Source: Benzoatithermus flavus
GTDB taxonomy: Bacteria; Pseudomonadota; Alphaproteobacteria; Geminicoccales; Geminicoccaceae
Length of the DNA: 64,000 bases
Reading direction: 5' to 3'
NCBI RefSeq assembly: GCF_037908215.1
Contig: NZ_JBBLZC010000002.1
Location: forward strand, 248,001-312,000
Shown here: one piece after another, positions 31,799-40,468 of the stretch
Position numbering within the stretch: the first letter of the stretch is position 1
How the letters are laid out: every line of letters begins with the position of its first letter
Program-made: the position numbers and the translations under genes
The notes under the pieces: model-generated
What the model was told of the DNA's origin: nothing
The model's input: the letters and a program-made list of their open reading frames with translations, nothing else
Databases searched by the model: none

Positions 31799-32044
31799 TC
31801 AGCGCTTCTTGAGGTAGTCGAGCACGTAGAGCACGACGATGGCGCCGAGCACGGCGGCGATCAGGCTGCCGACGATGTTGCGTGCGCCGAGACCGATCAG
31901 CCAGAGCATGGCCTGGCCGACGAAGCCGCCGACGATCCCCAAGAGCACGTTGCCGAGCACGCCGAAGCCGCCGCTCTTCATGATGTTGCCGGCGATCCAG
32001 CCGGCGATGCCGGCGATGATCAGGCTCAAGATCAGGCTGAACAT
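31799..32044 (-). CDS. GlsB/YeaQ/YmgE family stress membrane protein
   Basis: 81 residues, three membrane helices with the family's Gly pattern: LIIAGIAGWIAGNIMKSGGFGVLGNVLLGIVGGFVG then a last helix ending LDYLKKR. Family members (once called transglycosylase-associated) are small inner-membrane proteins induced by stress. ATG 32044 has AGGAACG as ribosome binding site. Monocistronic. Confidence 0.92.
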   Translation of the reverse strand: MFSLILSLIIAGIAGWIAGNIMKSGGFGVLGNVLLGIVGGFVGQAMLWLIGLGARNIVGSLIAAVLGAIVVLYVLDYLKKR

Positions 32045-32132
32045 CCACGTTCCTCCGCGGTGACCCGGCACGGTGGCTTCTGGCCCGTGCTCGCTCGATA
32101 CCCGGGGAGTTTAGCGCGTTTCGGCGGCTCGG

Positions 32133-32975
32133 CTACGGCGACATCGCGGCCGGCGCCCCGGCGACGGCGGATCCGGTTCCGACGGCGGGATCGTCCTCGG
32201 GCCGGTAGCCGCAGCGCTGCAGCGCAGCCAGCATGTGAGGCGGCGGCAGGGCCGAGACCGTGATCGGCGGCCGCTTCGGATAGAGCGGCAGGCTGATCGC
32301 GCGGGCGTGGAGATGGAGCCTGATCCCGTTCGCGGCCGCGGCCTTGTCGCCGTAGATCGGGTCGCCCAGGATCGGGCAGTCGAGCGCCGCGCAGTGCACC
32401 CGGATCTGGTGGGTGCGGCCCGTGCGCGGCCGGCATTCGAGCCAGGCGATGCCTTCCGCCTGCCCGAGCACACGGTAGTCGGTGACGGCGGGCTGGCCCT
32501 GCGCGTCGACCTGCATCCACCAGCCCCTGACCTCCGAGCGTTTCTTCAAAGCGAGCTCGATCCGGCCCTCCGGCCGGGGCGGAGCACCCGCGACGATCGC
32601 CCAGTAGACCTTCTCCACACTTCCGCCTGCGAACAGGCGCCCGAGCCGCGCCAGCGCCTTCCGGTGCCGGCCGAGCACGAGGCAGCCGCTCGTGTCGCGA
32701 TCGAGTCGGTGCGCCAGGGCCGGCGGGTCGGGCAGGCCGAAGCGGAGCGCCTCGAAATAGTGCTCGAGGTTGATCCCGCCGCCGGGGCCGGCGTGGACCG
32801 GCACGCCGGCGGGCTTGTCGACGATCAGGATCAGCCCGTCGCGGTAGAGGATCCGCTCGAGGAGCCAGGTGGGCGAGGGGAGGGTGACGCCCGAGCCGGC
32901 CGGTGCCGCCCGTCCGGTCGGCTCGGGCCGGGTGCGCGCCGTCGTGCCGCGGGTTCGCTTGTAAGCCGCCGTCAT
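32133..32975 (-). CDS. RluA family pseudouridine synthase
   Basis: 280 residues. Catalytic motif HRLDRDTSGCLVLG (Asp at position 5 of HRLDRDTS), upstream LIVDKPAGVPVH, downstream RTGRTHQIRVHCAALDCPILGDPIYGD. These are the family I/II/III motifs of RluA/RluC/RluD/TruC. No S4 domain at the N-terminus, so a stand-alone synthase acting on tRNA or rRNA; the exact site is not deducible. Its ATG overlaps the stop of the cupin gene (ATGA at 32972-32975), so the two are translationally coupled. Confidence 0.92.
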   Translation of the reverse strand: MTAAYKRTRGTTARTRPEPTGRAAPAGSGVTLPSPTWLLERILYRDGLILIVDKPAGVPVHAGPGGGINLEHYFEALRFGLPDPPALAHRLDRDTSGCLVLGRHRKALARLGRLFAGGSVEKVYWAIVAGAPPRPEGRIELALKKRSEVRGWWMQVDAQGQPAVTDYRVLGQAEGIAWLECRPRTGRTHQIRVHCAALDCPILGDPIYGDKAAAANGIRLHLHARAISLPLYPKRPPITVSALPPPHMLAALQRCGYRPEDDPAVGTGSAVAGAPAAMSP

Positions 32976-33331
32976 GCGCCCTCGCTCGCCGTCGCATCCC
33001 GCTCACCGCCGCGCGGCCCCCAGAACACGACCCAGGTGGCGAAGCCTGCGTCGTAGTCCTCGAAGCGGTGCGGCACGCCGGCCTCGACGAAGATCGCGTC
33101 GCCCGGCCGGAACGGCCGCCGCTCGTCGCCCTTGACGAAGGTGCCGCTGCCGCTGATCACGATGTAGAGCTCGTCCTGCTCGTGCGGGGCTTGCGGATCG
33201 TGCGGCGGGCGGGGCGCATAGACCCCGACCCGCATGCTGCCGTGCCGGATCGGGTAATGAAACCGCTTGCCTTCGGGCGTCTCCTCGAGTGCCGCCACGA
33301 TCCGGTCGAGGCTCGCGATCCAGTCCTGCAT
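32972..33331 (-). CDS. Small cupin domain protein
   Basis: 119 residues, single cupin barrel: PHEQDELYIVISGSGTFVKGDERRPFRPGDAIFVEAGVPHRFEDY covers the G-x5-H-x-H-E region (here with H, E) and the P-G-D/ P--H motif. Metal ligands of motif 1 appear as H-E-x3-E, and the motif-2 His is in VPHRF. Function unknown; small cupins can be dioxygenases, isomerases or sensors. Coupled by a 4-bp overlap with the RluA-type gene downstream. Start ATG 33331. Confidence 0.85.
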   Translation of the reverse strand: MQDWIASLDRIVAALEETPEGKRFHYPIRHGSMRVGVYAPRPPHDPQAPHEQDELYIVISGSGTFVKGDERRPFRPGDAIFVEAGVPHRFEDYDAGFATWVVFWGPRGGERDATASEGA

Positions 33332-33503
33332 GCACCTTTCCCCTTCCGCGGCGGGATCGTCCCGTGAGGGGCAGCATAGCCGGGAAGACGGGGCGCCGTC
33401 TCCTCGGGAACGAGGGGAAGGCGGCTCGCGCCGGGGCTGGGTAGGCTCCTGTTTCTGGGCTAGAGAAGGCCGGCCCGGTGCTGCGGTCGAGGGGAACGAC
33501 GGA

Positions 33504-34016
33504 ATGATCGAGAGAGCGCTCGAGCGGCTGATCTTCGTGAGCCGCTGGCTGATGGTGCCGTTCCATCTCGGGCTCATCGGCGTCCTCGTCGTCCTTCTCG
33601 TGAACTTCGCGCGCGAGCTCTGGGGCATGTTGCCGAAGGTCGCGGAGCTCAGCGAGACCGACGTCATCCTGATGGCGCTCTCCCTGCTCGACGTCACCCT
33701 CGTGGCGAGCCTCGTCCTCATGATGGTGTTCTCAGGCTACGAGAACTTCGTCTCGCGGCTCGATACCGGGCTCGGCGAGCGGCCGACCTGGATGGGCACC
33801 CTCGATTTCAGCGGCATCAAGCTCAAGCTGATCGGCTCGATCGTCGCGATCTCGGGTATCGATCTGCTCAAGAAGTTCATGAACATCGAGCAGGCCGACA
33901 AGACCGACATGATGTGGCTGGTCGTCACCCACATGGCTTTCGTGGTCTCGGGCGTGCTCCTGGCGCTCATGGACTATCTCACCGAGCGTGCGAAGAAGCT
34001 GCACGACGAGTACTGA
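33504..34016 (+). CDS. UPF0114 (YqhA) family membrane protein
   Basis: 170 residues, three or four membrane helices. Family motifs: ERLIFVSRWLMVPFHLGLIG at the N-terminus, SLLDVTLVASLVLMMVFSGYENFVSR in the centre, and GSIVAISGIDLLKKFMNI near the end, the highly conserved part. UPF0114 proteins are inner-membrane proteins of unknown role. Start ATG 33504 precedes the first motif. Single gene, divergent from the cupin/RluA pair. Confidence 0.93.
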   Translation: MIERALERLIFVSRWLMVPFHLGLIGVLVVLLVNFARELWGMLPKVAELSETDVILMALSLLDVTLVASLVLMMVFSGYENFVSRLDTGLGERPTWMGTLDFSGIKLKLIGSIVAISGIDLLKKFMNIEQADKTDMMWLVVTHMAFVVSGVLLALMDYLTERAKKLHDEY

Positions 34017-34134
34017 GCCGGCCGCTTTCTTCCGGCACCGTCCCCCTCGATGCTACAACCGGCGAGGACCGGGGAGCGCCGCGCCGGCCGGCGCCGCCCG
34101 GCGGGCCACGGGACGGGATCGCGGGACCGCCGAG

Positions 34135-34433
34135 ATGCGGATATCAGGGATCATGGCGGCCGTTGCCGCTCTGCTGCCGACGACGGCCGGGCTCGCCCGT
34201 GGCGAGGACATCCTGGTGGGCCCATCTGGGCGTTCGGCGACCGGAACGACGCGATCGTGTCGACCCTGAGCGGGATCGCCGTCGGCGAGGCGCAGATCTG
34301 GTCGCGACCCTGGCGGGCCGGCCGGGATCTCGACGACGACCGCGCCGCCTTTCCGACCACCACCGCGCGGCGCGGCATCGAATGGGAGCTGCGGCCGACG
34401 CCCTACGGCGTGCGGCTCGCCTTCAGCTCCTGA
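34135..34433 (+). pseudogene. Small exported protein with a frameshift
   Basis: Frame 1 from ATG 34135 encodes a signal peptide (MRISGIMAAVAALLPTTAGLARGEDILVGP) and would then end after 15 more codons. Moving by one base at about 34221-34224 opens a frame reading IWAFGDRNDAIVSTLSGIAVG, then IWSRPW, ending in GVRLAFSS at 34433. The two halves join naturally at a GGCCC run, as if one base were lost or a sequencing error occurred. Total length would be about 99 residues. No family recognised. Confidence 0.5.
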
Positions 34434-34463
34434 AGGATCGGACGGGCCGGCCTGCCGCCGTCG

Positions 34464-34778
34464 TCAGCGGTCCAGCTCCTCGATCTGGCGCAGCGCGGCG
34501 TCGAACGTGTCGCGCAGCGCCACATAGACGTCCTCGTGGCCGTGGTCCTTGGGGCCGTTGCGGTTGACGACGATGTCGCGGCCGGGCCGGTGCAGCACGA
34601 GGCTGATACGGAACAGGTTGCCCTTGACGTGGTTGCGGCTCTCCTTCTCGACCGTGACCCGACAGCTCGTCGCGTCGGGGCAGCGGCGCTCCAGCTCCGC
34701 GACTTTCTCGCGAATCCGCGCTTCCAGGGCTTCGGATGCTTCCATGCCGTGGAAGTAGATCTGCAGCGCCTTTTGCAT
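34464..34778 (-). CDS. hpf: Ribosome hibernation promoting factor/RaiA family protein
   Basis: 104 residues, short HPF type. MQKALQIYFHGMEASEALEA matches the first strand and helix of the family (I-F-G--I--S-ALE--I), followed by CRVTVEKES, FRISLVLHRPGRDIVV strands and the C-terminal helix DVYVALRDTFDAALRQIEE. HPF binds the 30S subunit in stationary phase and inactivates ribosomes as dimers or 70S monomers. The long-form C-terminal dimerisation domain is absent. Good AGGAGC ribosome binding site. Candidate stress gene. Confidence 0.85.
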   Translation of the reverse strand: MQKALQIYFHGMEASEALEARIREKVAELERRCPDATSCRVTVEKESRNHVKGNLFRISLVLHRPGRDIVVNRNGPKDHGHEDVYVALRDTFDAALRQIEELDR

Positions 34779-35088
34779 GATCGATTGCTCCTGTTCTCAC
34801 CGAGGCGTTCGCCCCGCGCACCGCCGGTGCCGGGGATTCCTTCAGCGCTCGCCGGCGCCCCGCGTGTTCGTTCCGCTCGCCTGCGGCAGCCGGTCGAACG
34901 CGGGCGGGCCCGACCGTGGCGATACCTGCCCCGCGAAGCCATGCGACGCTTGGCCGCCGCCGATCATAACGGCCGCCGCGTGGCCGTCGATGCTCTCCGA
35001 TCGATGCATGGCCGTCCTGCCGCTTGCATGGAGAGAAGGGCCCGGAGCGGAGAAGGGGCAGCCGCGAGGCCGCCGGCGGCGCTCCTTC
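34779..35088. other. Intergenic region, no recognised feature
   Basis: 310 bp between the hpf start and the D,D-carboxypeptidase stop (both on the minus strand). GC-rich and without repeats or clear hairpins. It presumably holds the hpf promoter; no EcfG-type site was found in it. Confidence 0.4.
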
Positions 35089-36426
35089 TCAGCGTTCCGC
35101 GACGGCGACCGGGCCGGTGCGGACGACGAGGCAATCCTGCTTGGACTTCTTCAGCCGCCGGCAGGCCGCTCGGGCATCCTCCTCGGTCAGGCCCACGAGC
35201 GTCGCCCGGAACACCGTCTTGCGGCGCATCTTCTGGCTGCTGACACTGACGAAGGTGCTGCGCAGGAGCTCGGGCGCGCGCTGCATGGCGCGCTGGGCCG
35301 CCTCGCGAGCCTGCGGCGCCTTCTGGTAGGCGCCGACCTGGATGCCGTAAGGCGAGGCCGCGCGCTTGCGGGCTACGTTTCGCGCCGCGCCGATCTTGGC
35401 GGCTTTCTTGCCGGGTCGCGCCGGCTCGAGCTCCGCAGCGATCTCCTCCTGCTTGCGGGTCGCGGCCGACCGCTTCGCCGGCGGCGTCAGGCTCGCCGCG
35501 ACGACATCGCCGGCATCGCCGGCGGCCTCGTCCGAGCCGTAGGCCGCAGCGGCCAGCATCGGCCGCTCGGGCGAGGGCTGGGCACGGGCGACCTCGACCG
35601 GACCCGAGCGACGCTCCCGGTCGAGCTTCTCGAATCCCGCGTCCAGGAGCTGCGCCATCTCGACGTCGCGCGCCCGCGCCGTTGGGCCGCCCAGGACCAC
35701 GGCGACGAGGCGCCGGCCACCGCGCACCGCCGAAGCGGCCAGATTGAAGCCGGAAGCCTGGGTATAGCCGGTCTTGAGCCCGTCCATGCCGGCATAGGAG
35801 AACAGGAGGCGGTTGTGGTTGCCGTGCACCCGACCGCCGTAGCTGAAGCTCCTGCGTGAGAAGTAGCCGTAATATTGCGGGAAATCGTTGATCAGCCGGG
35901 TCGCGAGCCGCGCCAGGTCGCGCGCCGTCGTGCGCTGCTCCGGATTGGGCAGTCCGCTCGCGTTGCGGAACACGGTGCGCGTCATGCCGAGCTCGCGCGC
36001 CGTGCGGGTCATGAGGAGCGCAAACTGGTCCTCGCTGCCGCCGAGCCCTTCGGCCAGCGTCGCCGCCGCATCGTTCGCCGACTTGGTGACGAGCCCGAGG
36101 ATCGCGTCCTCGACCCGGATGGTGGAGTTGGGCTTGAGGCCGAGCTTGGTCGGCGCCATCGCTGCGGCGCGGGGTGACACCCGAAAGCGGGAATCGAGCG
36201 TGATCTGTCCCGACTCGAGCGCGCGGAAGGTGAGATAGAGGGTCATCATCTTGGTGAGCGAAGCAGGATAGGCCGGCTCGTCGGCGTTACGCGCGTCGAG
36301 GACCTCGCCGCTGGCATGGTCCAGGAGGATGTAGGCCTCCTGCCGGGCGGAGGCCGGCGATGCCAGGGCGCTGACGAGAAGGGCCAGCCAGAGGAGGACA
36401 AACCAAGCTCGTTCGCCCCAGCGCAT
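35089..36426 (-). CDS. D-alanyl-D-alanine carboxypeptidase with SPOR domain
   Basis: 445 residues. Signal peptide (WFVLLWLALLVSALASPASA), then a class-A PBP5-like peptidase S11 domain: nucleophile motif SLTK (about residues 56-59), SxN motif SAN (about 116) and KTG motif (about 217). A disordered Pro/Ala/Lys linker leads to a C-terminal SPOR-type domain (about 360-440, with YGIQVGAYQKAPQAREAAQ), which binds denuded glycan at the septum. It trims the terminal D-Ala of peptidoglycan stem peptides in the periplasm. The PBP5 C-terminal domain is replaced by SPOR. The 206-bp gap upstream is AT-rich and probably holds its promoter. Confidence 0.92.
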   Translation of the reverse strand: MRWGERAWFVLLWLALLVSALASPASARQEAYILLDHASGEVLDARNADEPAYPASLTKMMTLYLTFRALESGQITLDSRFRVSPRAAAMAPTKLGLKPNSTIRVEDAILGLVTKSANDAAATLAEGLGGSEDQFALLMTRTARELGMTRTVFRNASGLPNPEQRTTARDLARLATRLINDFPQYYGYFSRRSFSYGGRVHGNHNRLLFSYAGMDGLKTGYTQASGFNLAASAVRGGRRLVAVVLGGPTARARDVEMAQLLDAGFEKLDRERRSGPVEVARAQPSPERPMLAAAAYGSDEAAGDAGDVVAASLTPPAKRSAATRKQEEIAAELEPARPGKKAAKIGAARNVARKRAASPYGIQVGAYQKAPQAREAAQRAMQRAPELLRSTFVSVSSQKMRRKTVFRATLVGLTEEDARAACRRLKKSKQDCLVVRTGPVAVAER

Positions 36427-36632
36427 GGTCCAGTTCCTGCCCGAGGCCGTAGCGCGGTGGGAGCCCTCTCCCGAGACGAACGGCCTCTCGCTGTATCTTA
36501 GTGGAAAACGTTAACAATTCACTTAAACGACTTTGATGGCACGCTGAAGGGGAAATTTGGGTGAAGTCCATGCATAACAGTTGAAAAGGCGCGGCTGCAA
36601 CGTCGCTCTGATGCCTCAACCGCGCCCGGCGG

Positions 36633-37604
36633 TCATTGCGGCGCGTTGCCACCGTCCACCGGTTCCAGCCACTTCTTGTACACGAAGCCGGCGCCACCGT
36701 TCTTGAGGCGAATCTGCAGCCATCCTTTGTTCTGGCCGACCACACGCACCGTGGTACCGCGGGCGAGCGAGCCGCTGCGGGGAAACTCGTTGCCCGGCCC
36801 CTCCCTGAGATTGACGTCGGCCAGCACGCGATAAGGCTTGCCGGCAGCATCCTCTCCCTCGGCGACGGCTGCGGGCGTCCTCGGCCCGGCCGTCGGCTCG
36901 ACGGCGGAGGGAGCCTCGGGTCGTGCCGGCGCCGGCTCGGCAGCGCTCGCCGCAGCGGGCGGCGCCGCCTCCACCAGCGCCTTGTCGGACGGTGGCTCGG
37001 GCCGGTTCGCTGCCGTGGCAGGGCTGGCGGGCCGCGTGGACTCCTCGGTCGCGGCCGCTGCCTGCTTCGCGTCGTTCAGGAGCGCGGCGATGTCCTTGTT
37101 GCCCGGATCGAGCACCTGCGCCCGGTGCAGGTCGTCGAGCGCTGCCTTGACGTCGCCACGATCGAGCAGGAGCTGCCCGCGCCGCATGTAGGCGAGGGGG
37201 TGCTGCGGATCGAGCTCGATGGCCTTGGCGTAGTCGGCGAGCGCCGCATCCTGGTCGCCGAGGTTGGTCGAGGCCGCGGCGCGCCGGATATGGGCGATGC
37301 GCAGGTTCTTGATCGCCGTCCTGTCGCCCGGCTTGAGCTCGAGGGTCTTGGTGTAGTCCTGGATCGCGCGGTCGTAGTCGCCGAGCTCGCTGTAGGCGAC
37401 GCCGCGATTGTTGAAGGTGACGGCGAGCGCCTCGGGATCGAGGTCGCCCGCGAGGATGGCGCGGGTGTAGGCATCGACGGCGGCTTCGTACCGACCGTCG
37501 CCGAAGGCGGCATTGCCGGTGCGGACGTCGCCCAGGCTGTCGGCGGCAGCTTCGCCGCCCGCGAGCAGGGCCGCAAGGCCGATGACCGTGATGAGGCGCC
37601 GCAT
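36633..37604 (-). CDS. Exported TPR-repeat protein with C-terminal SH3b domain
   Basis: 323 residues. Signal peptide (RLITVIGLAALLAGGEAAA), three or four TPR units (about 25-165, e.g. FNNRGVAYSELGDYDRAIQDYTKTLELKPGDR split over two helices), a Pro/Ala/Glu linker (about 175-245) and an SH3b domain (about 255-315) with NLREGPGNEFP and WLQIRLKNGGAGFVYKKWL. The SH3 part should bind cell-wall peptides and the TPR part a protein partner, suggesting an envelope scaffold. Start ATG 37604. Same direction as dacC-like gene and glmU but probably separate transcripts. Confidence 0.86.
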   Translation of the reverse strand: MRRLITVIGLAALLAGGEAAADSLGDVRTGNAAFGDGRYEAAVDAYTRAILAGDLDPEALAVTFNNRGVAYSELGDYDRAIQDYTKTLELKPGDRTAIKNLRIAHIRRAAASTNLGDQDAALADYAKAIELDPQHPLAYMRRGQLLLDRGDVKAALDDLHRAQVLDPGNKDIAALLNDAKQAAAATEESTRPASPATAANRPEPPSDKALVEAAPPAAASAAEPAPARPEAPSAVEPTAGPRTPAAVAEGEDAAGKPYRVLADVNLREGPGNEFPRSGSLARGTTVRVVGQNKGWLQIRLKNGGAGFVYKKWLEPVDGGNAPQ

Positions 37605-37677
37605 GGGTTCTCCTCCTCTTCTCGTTGCCGGGCGGCGAGGCCGGGCCGCCCCTTTCGCGGCTTCGTGTCGCGTCTGC

Positions 37678-39024
37678 TCAGCCGTTCTTGCGGCGCCGCA
37701 AACGCTCCCGCAACCACCCGGCCCGGTTCTCCTTGGTCTCCTGCCGGGCCCGCGCCACGGCGAAGCCGTCGTCGGGCACGTCGCGCGTCACCACGCTGCC
37801 GGCGGCCACGATTGCCTGCGCTCCCACGGTGACCGGGGCCACGAGCGCCGTGTTCGAGCCGATGAAGGCGCCCTCGCCGATCCGGGTCGGGTACTTGCCG
37901 AATCCGTCGTAGTTGCAGGTGATGGTGCCGGCACCGATGTTGGCCTTGGCGCCGATGCTGGCGTCGCCGAGATATGTGAGATGGTTGGCCTTGGCACCGG
38001 GGGCGAGCTTCGTGTTCTTCGTCTCGACGAAGTTGCCGATCTTGGCCCCTTCGCCGATCTCCGAGCCCGGCCGCAGGCGAGCAAACGGGCCGATCTCGGC
38101 CTTGGCCGCGACGACCGCCTTCTCGAGGTGCGAGAAGGAACGGACGATCGCCCCGGCCCCGATTCGCACGCCGGGTCCGAACACGACATAGGGCTCGATC
38201 ATGGCCCCGGGAGCGATCTCGGTGTCGGCCGAGAGGTGCACGGTCTCCGGCGCCGGCATGATGACGCCGCGGTTCAAGGCGGCCGCGCGCAGCCGGTCCT
38301 GGAGGATCCGGGCGGCGTCGGCAAGCTGGGCCTGCGAGTTCACGCCGAGGCCCTCCTCGGTCGGGGCTTCGATCGCCACGCAGCGCCAGCCCCGCTTCAC
38401 CGCCGCCGCCACGGTGTCGGTGAGGTAGTGCTCGTTCTTTTCGGCGTGCAGCGGCAGGGCTTCGAGCAGCGGACCGAGGCGGGCCGCATCGAACGCCATG
38501 ACGCCCGAGTTGCAGGCCGCCTCCTGTTTGAGGGCGTCGCCGGCGTGGCGGTCCTCGACGATCTCGAGGAGTTGCCCGCCCTCGACCCTGAGCCGCCCGT
38601 AGCCGGCAGGATCACTCGGCCGTATGCCGAGCACCGCGACGGCTGCGGCTTCGGCTTCCAGCGCGCCGACGAGCCGGCGCAGCGTATCTGCGGTGATGAG
38701 CGGCGTGTCGCCGAACATCACGAGCACCGTACCCGTCTCGGGCAGGCGCGGCCGGGCCGCCATCAACGCGTGGCCGGTGCCGAGCTGCGGCTCCTGGATC
38801 GCGATCACGGCCGCCGGTGCGGTGCGGCCGACGATCCCGGCGACATCCTCCATCCCGGGGGCCAGCACGACCACGGTGCGGGCCGGCTCGAGCGCTGCGG
38901 CGGTGGCGAGCACGTGCTCGATCAGCGTCCGCCCGGCCAGAGGATGGAGGACCTTCGGCAACGCATTCTTCATCCGTGTCCCCTTGCCGGCGGCAAGGAT
39001 GGTCACGCATAGAGGGACGGCCAT
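37678..39024 (-). CDS. glmU: Bifunctional N-acetylglucosamine-1-phosphate uridyltransferase/glucosamine-1-phosphate acetyltransferase
   Basis: 448 residues, both halves present. Uridyltransferase (about 1-225): LAAGKGTRMKNALPKVLHPLAG, QLGTGHAL, MFGDTPLI, YGR, NSGVMAFD and LTD. Left-handed beta-helix acetyltransferase (about 240-430): hexapeptide repeats, RLRPGSEIGEGAKIGNFVE, HLTYLGDASIG and NYDGFGK. It makes UDP-GlcNAc for peptidoglycan and lipopolysaccharide. The ORF is full length. It is divergent from the gph gene with about 100 bp between; this glmU/gph pairing is common in Alphaproteobacteria. Confidence 0.97.
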   Translation of the reverse strand: MAVPLCVTILAAGKGTRMKNALPKVLHPLAGRTLIEHVLATAAALEPARTVVVLAPGMEDVAGIVGRTAPAAVIAIQEPQLGTGHALMAARPRLPETGTVLVMFGDTPLITADTLRRLVGALEAEAAAVAVLGIRPSDPAGYGRLRVEGGQLLEIVEDRHAGDALKQEAACNSGVMAFDAARLGPLLEALPLHAEKNEHYLTDTVAAAVKRGWRCVAIEAPTEEGLGVNSQAQLADAARILQDRLRAAALNRGVIMPAPETVHLSADTEIAPGAMIEPYVVFGPGVRIGAGAIVRSFSHLEKAVVAAKAEIGPFARLRPGSEIGEGAKIGNFVETKNTKLAPGAKANHLTYLGDASIGAKANIGAGTITCNYDGFGKYPTRIGEGAFIGSNTALVAPVTVGAQAIVAAGSVVTRDVPDDGFAVARARQETKENRAGWLRERLRRRKNG

Positions 39025-39124
39025 GCGGGGGGATGCTCCGGCATGCTGGTGGAGAAGGCGGCGGCCCAGCGCACGCAGCGGACTTTAGCGATTTCCCCTT
39101 CCTGCTCAACCCGGAGCGACTTCC

Positions 39125-39811
39125 TTGCCTGACGGCCTCGAAGCCCTGGTGTTCGACCTCGACGGCACCCTCGTCGAGACGGCGGCCGATCTCCATCTCG
39201 TGCTCGAGGAGATCTTGAGCGAGGTCGGCCTCGCGGCCCCGCCGCTCGCCGCCGTGCGCGGCATGATCGGCGACGGGGCGAGGGTGCTGATCGAGCGAGC
39301 GCTCGCCATGATCGGAGCCCCCGCCGAGCCCGTGCTGGTCGACCGCCTCTTCGCCCGCTTCCGCGAGCGCTATGCGGAAGAACCGTGCCGGGCGAGCACG
39401 CCCTATCCGGGTGCGCGGGAGCTGCTGCGAACGATGCGGGAGCGGGGCATCCGGATGGGCCTGTGCACCAACAAGCCGCAAGCCGCGACCGAGGGCCTGC
39501 TCGCAGCCCTCGATCTCGCGCCGTTCTTCGCTTCGGCGATCGGCGGCGACCGCCTACCCGTGCGCAAGCCCGATCCCGGCCATCTCGCGGCCGTGCTGGC
39601 GGATCTCGGCGCGACACCCGCGGCCGCCGTCATGGTCGGCGACAGCCGCAACGACCTGCTCACAGCGCGAGGGCTCGAGGTGCCCTGCGTTCTCGTGAGC
39701 TTCGGCTACACGTCCGTGCCCGCACGCGAGCTCGGTGCGGACGCGGTGATCGATCGGCTGGCCGACCTGCCGGAAGCGTTGGTACGGCTGCGGGCGGGGC
39801 GGGCAGTCTGA
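39125..39811 (+). CDS. gph: Phosphoglycolate phosphatase (HAD family)
   Basis: 228 residues. HAD motif I FDLDGTLVET (nucleophile Asp 11, acid Asp 13), motif II CTNKPQA, motif III VRKPDPGH (Lys) and motif IV MVGDSRNDLLTARG. It resembles CbbZ/Gph, which hydrolyses 2-phosphoglycolate from DNA repair or photorespiration. The start is TTG at 39125, since no ATG precedes FDLDG in frame; CGGAG lies about 7 bp upstream. It is followed 86 bp later by the tRNA-Val gene. Confidence 0.9.
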   Translation: MPDGLEALVFDLDGTLVETAADLHLVLEEILSEVGLAAPPLAAVRGMIGDGARVLIERALAMIGAPAEPVLVDRLFARFRERYAEEPCRASTPYPGARELLRTMRERGIRMGLCTNKPQAATEGLLAALDLAPFFASAIGGDRLPVRKPDPGHLAAVLADLGATPAAAVMVGDSRNDLLTARGLEVPCVLVSFGYTSVPARELGADAVIDRLADLPEALVRLRAGRAV

Positions 39812-39896
39812 GGCCGCCGCGGTATGTCGGGGACCTCCCCCGCGCTCGCGGGCGCTTGACAGGCCGGCTCCGGGTCACTAGATGCGGGGCCGCATA

Positions 39897-39971
39897 GGGC
39901 GCTTAGCTCAGCGGTAGAGCACCGTCTTCACACGGCGGGGGTCGCAAGTTCAAACCTTGCAGCGCCCACCA
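39897..39971 (+). tRNA. tRNA-Val (anticodon CAC)
   Basis: 75 nt cloverleaf. Acceptor GGGCGCT/AGCGCCC pairs over seven base pairs, D arm GCTC-AGCGGTA-GAGC, anticodon stem CCGTC/GGCGG with loop TTCACAC (anticodon CAC), variable loop GGGTC, T arm GCAAG-TTCAAAC-CTTGC, and an encoded CCA end. CAC reads GUG valine codons, common in this GC-rich genome. It lies on its own between gph and an exported protein gene. Confidence 0.95.
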
Positions 39972-40006
39972 TTCGTCCCTTTCGCGGCCATCGTCTTGCG
40001 CATCGG

Positions 40007-40399
40007 CTATTGCCGGTTGGTGCCGTTCGGCTGGCCCGGATGGTTGCTCGGCGGAGGCGGTACGAGGATGGTGGTGCCGCCGTCGCTCTTCTCGCCGTTC
40101 TGATCGCGCGTCGTCCCGCCGGCTACGCCGCTGCCGGTAGTGCCGGTGGTCGTACCCGTGCCGCCGCCGGGCGAGGCCGTGTCGTTCTGATGCGTCTGCG
40201 CCGTGCCCGCGTCCGGGCGGCCGGGGAGGGGACTGGGCTTGGGCCTCAGCACGGTCGGATCCTGCTGCGTGCTCGGCGGGGTGATCGCGTTGGTGGCGCC
40301 CTGGCCGTTGTCCTGGGCGTGCACCGGGGGGCCGAGCAGGCTGATCCCGAACAGCATGACACCAGCGGCGACCGTGAAACGCGGGTTTGTCACACGCAT
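40007..40399 (-). CDS. Exported Pro/Gly/Thr-rich protein, unknown function
   Basis: 130 residues. Signal peptide (ATG 40399; hydrophobic VAAGVMLFGISLLGPPVHA, cut near VHAQD), then a low-complexity mature part: TPPSTQQDPTVLRPKPSPLPG, a Gly/Thr repeat GGTGTTTGTTGSG and a C-terminal Pro-rich tail. A GAGGAGAGG ribosome binding site supports the start, rather than a Met five codons upstream. No family recognised; likely an unstructured envelope-associated protein. Confidence 0.6.
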   Translation of the reverse strand: MRVTNPRFTVAAGVMLFGISLLGPPVHAQDNGQGATNAITPPSTQQDPTVLRPKPSPLPGRPDAGTAQTHQNDTASPGGGTGTTTGTTGSGVAGGTTRDQNGEKSDGGTTILVPPPPSNHPGQPNGTNRQ

Positions 40400-40468
40400 C
40401 GATCCTCTCCTCATGTCACGAAGGCAGGTGGACCGCAGCGGCCCCGGTCCGTGAGGACGGGCCTTCCG

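Noticed and set aside
36480..36600. A possible CtrA site in TTAAC..TTAA spacing before the carboxypeptidase gene
   Set aside because: The two TTAA elements are 8 bases apart, not 7, and flanking bases do not match; left as a general AT-rich promoter area.
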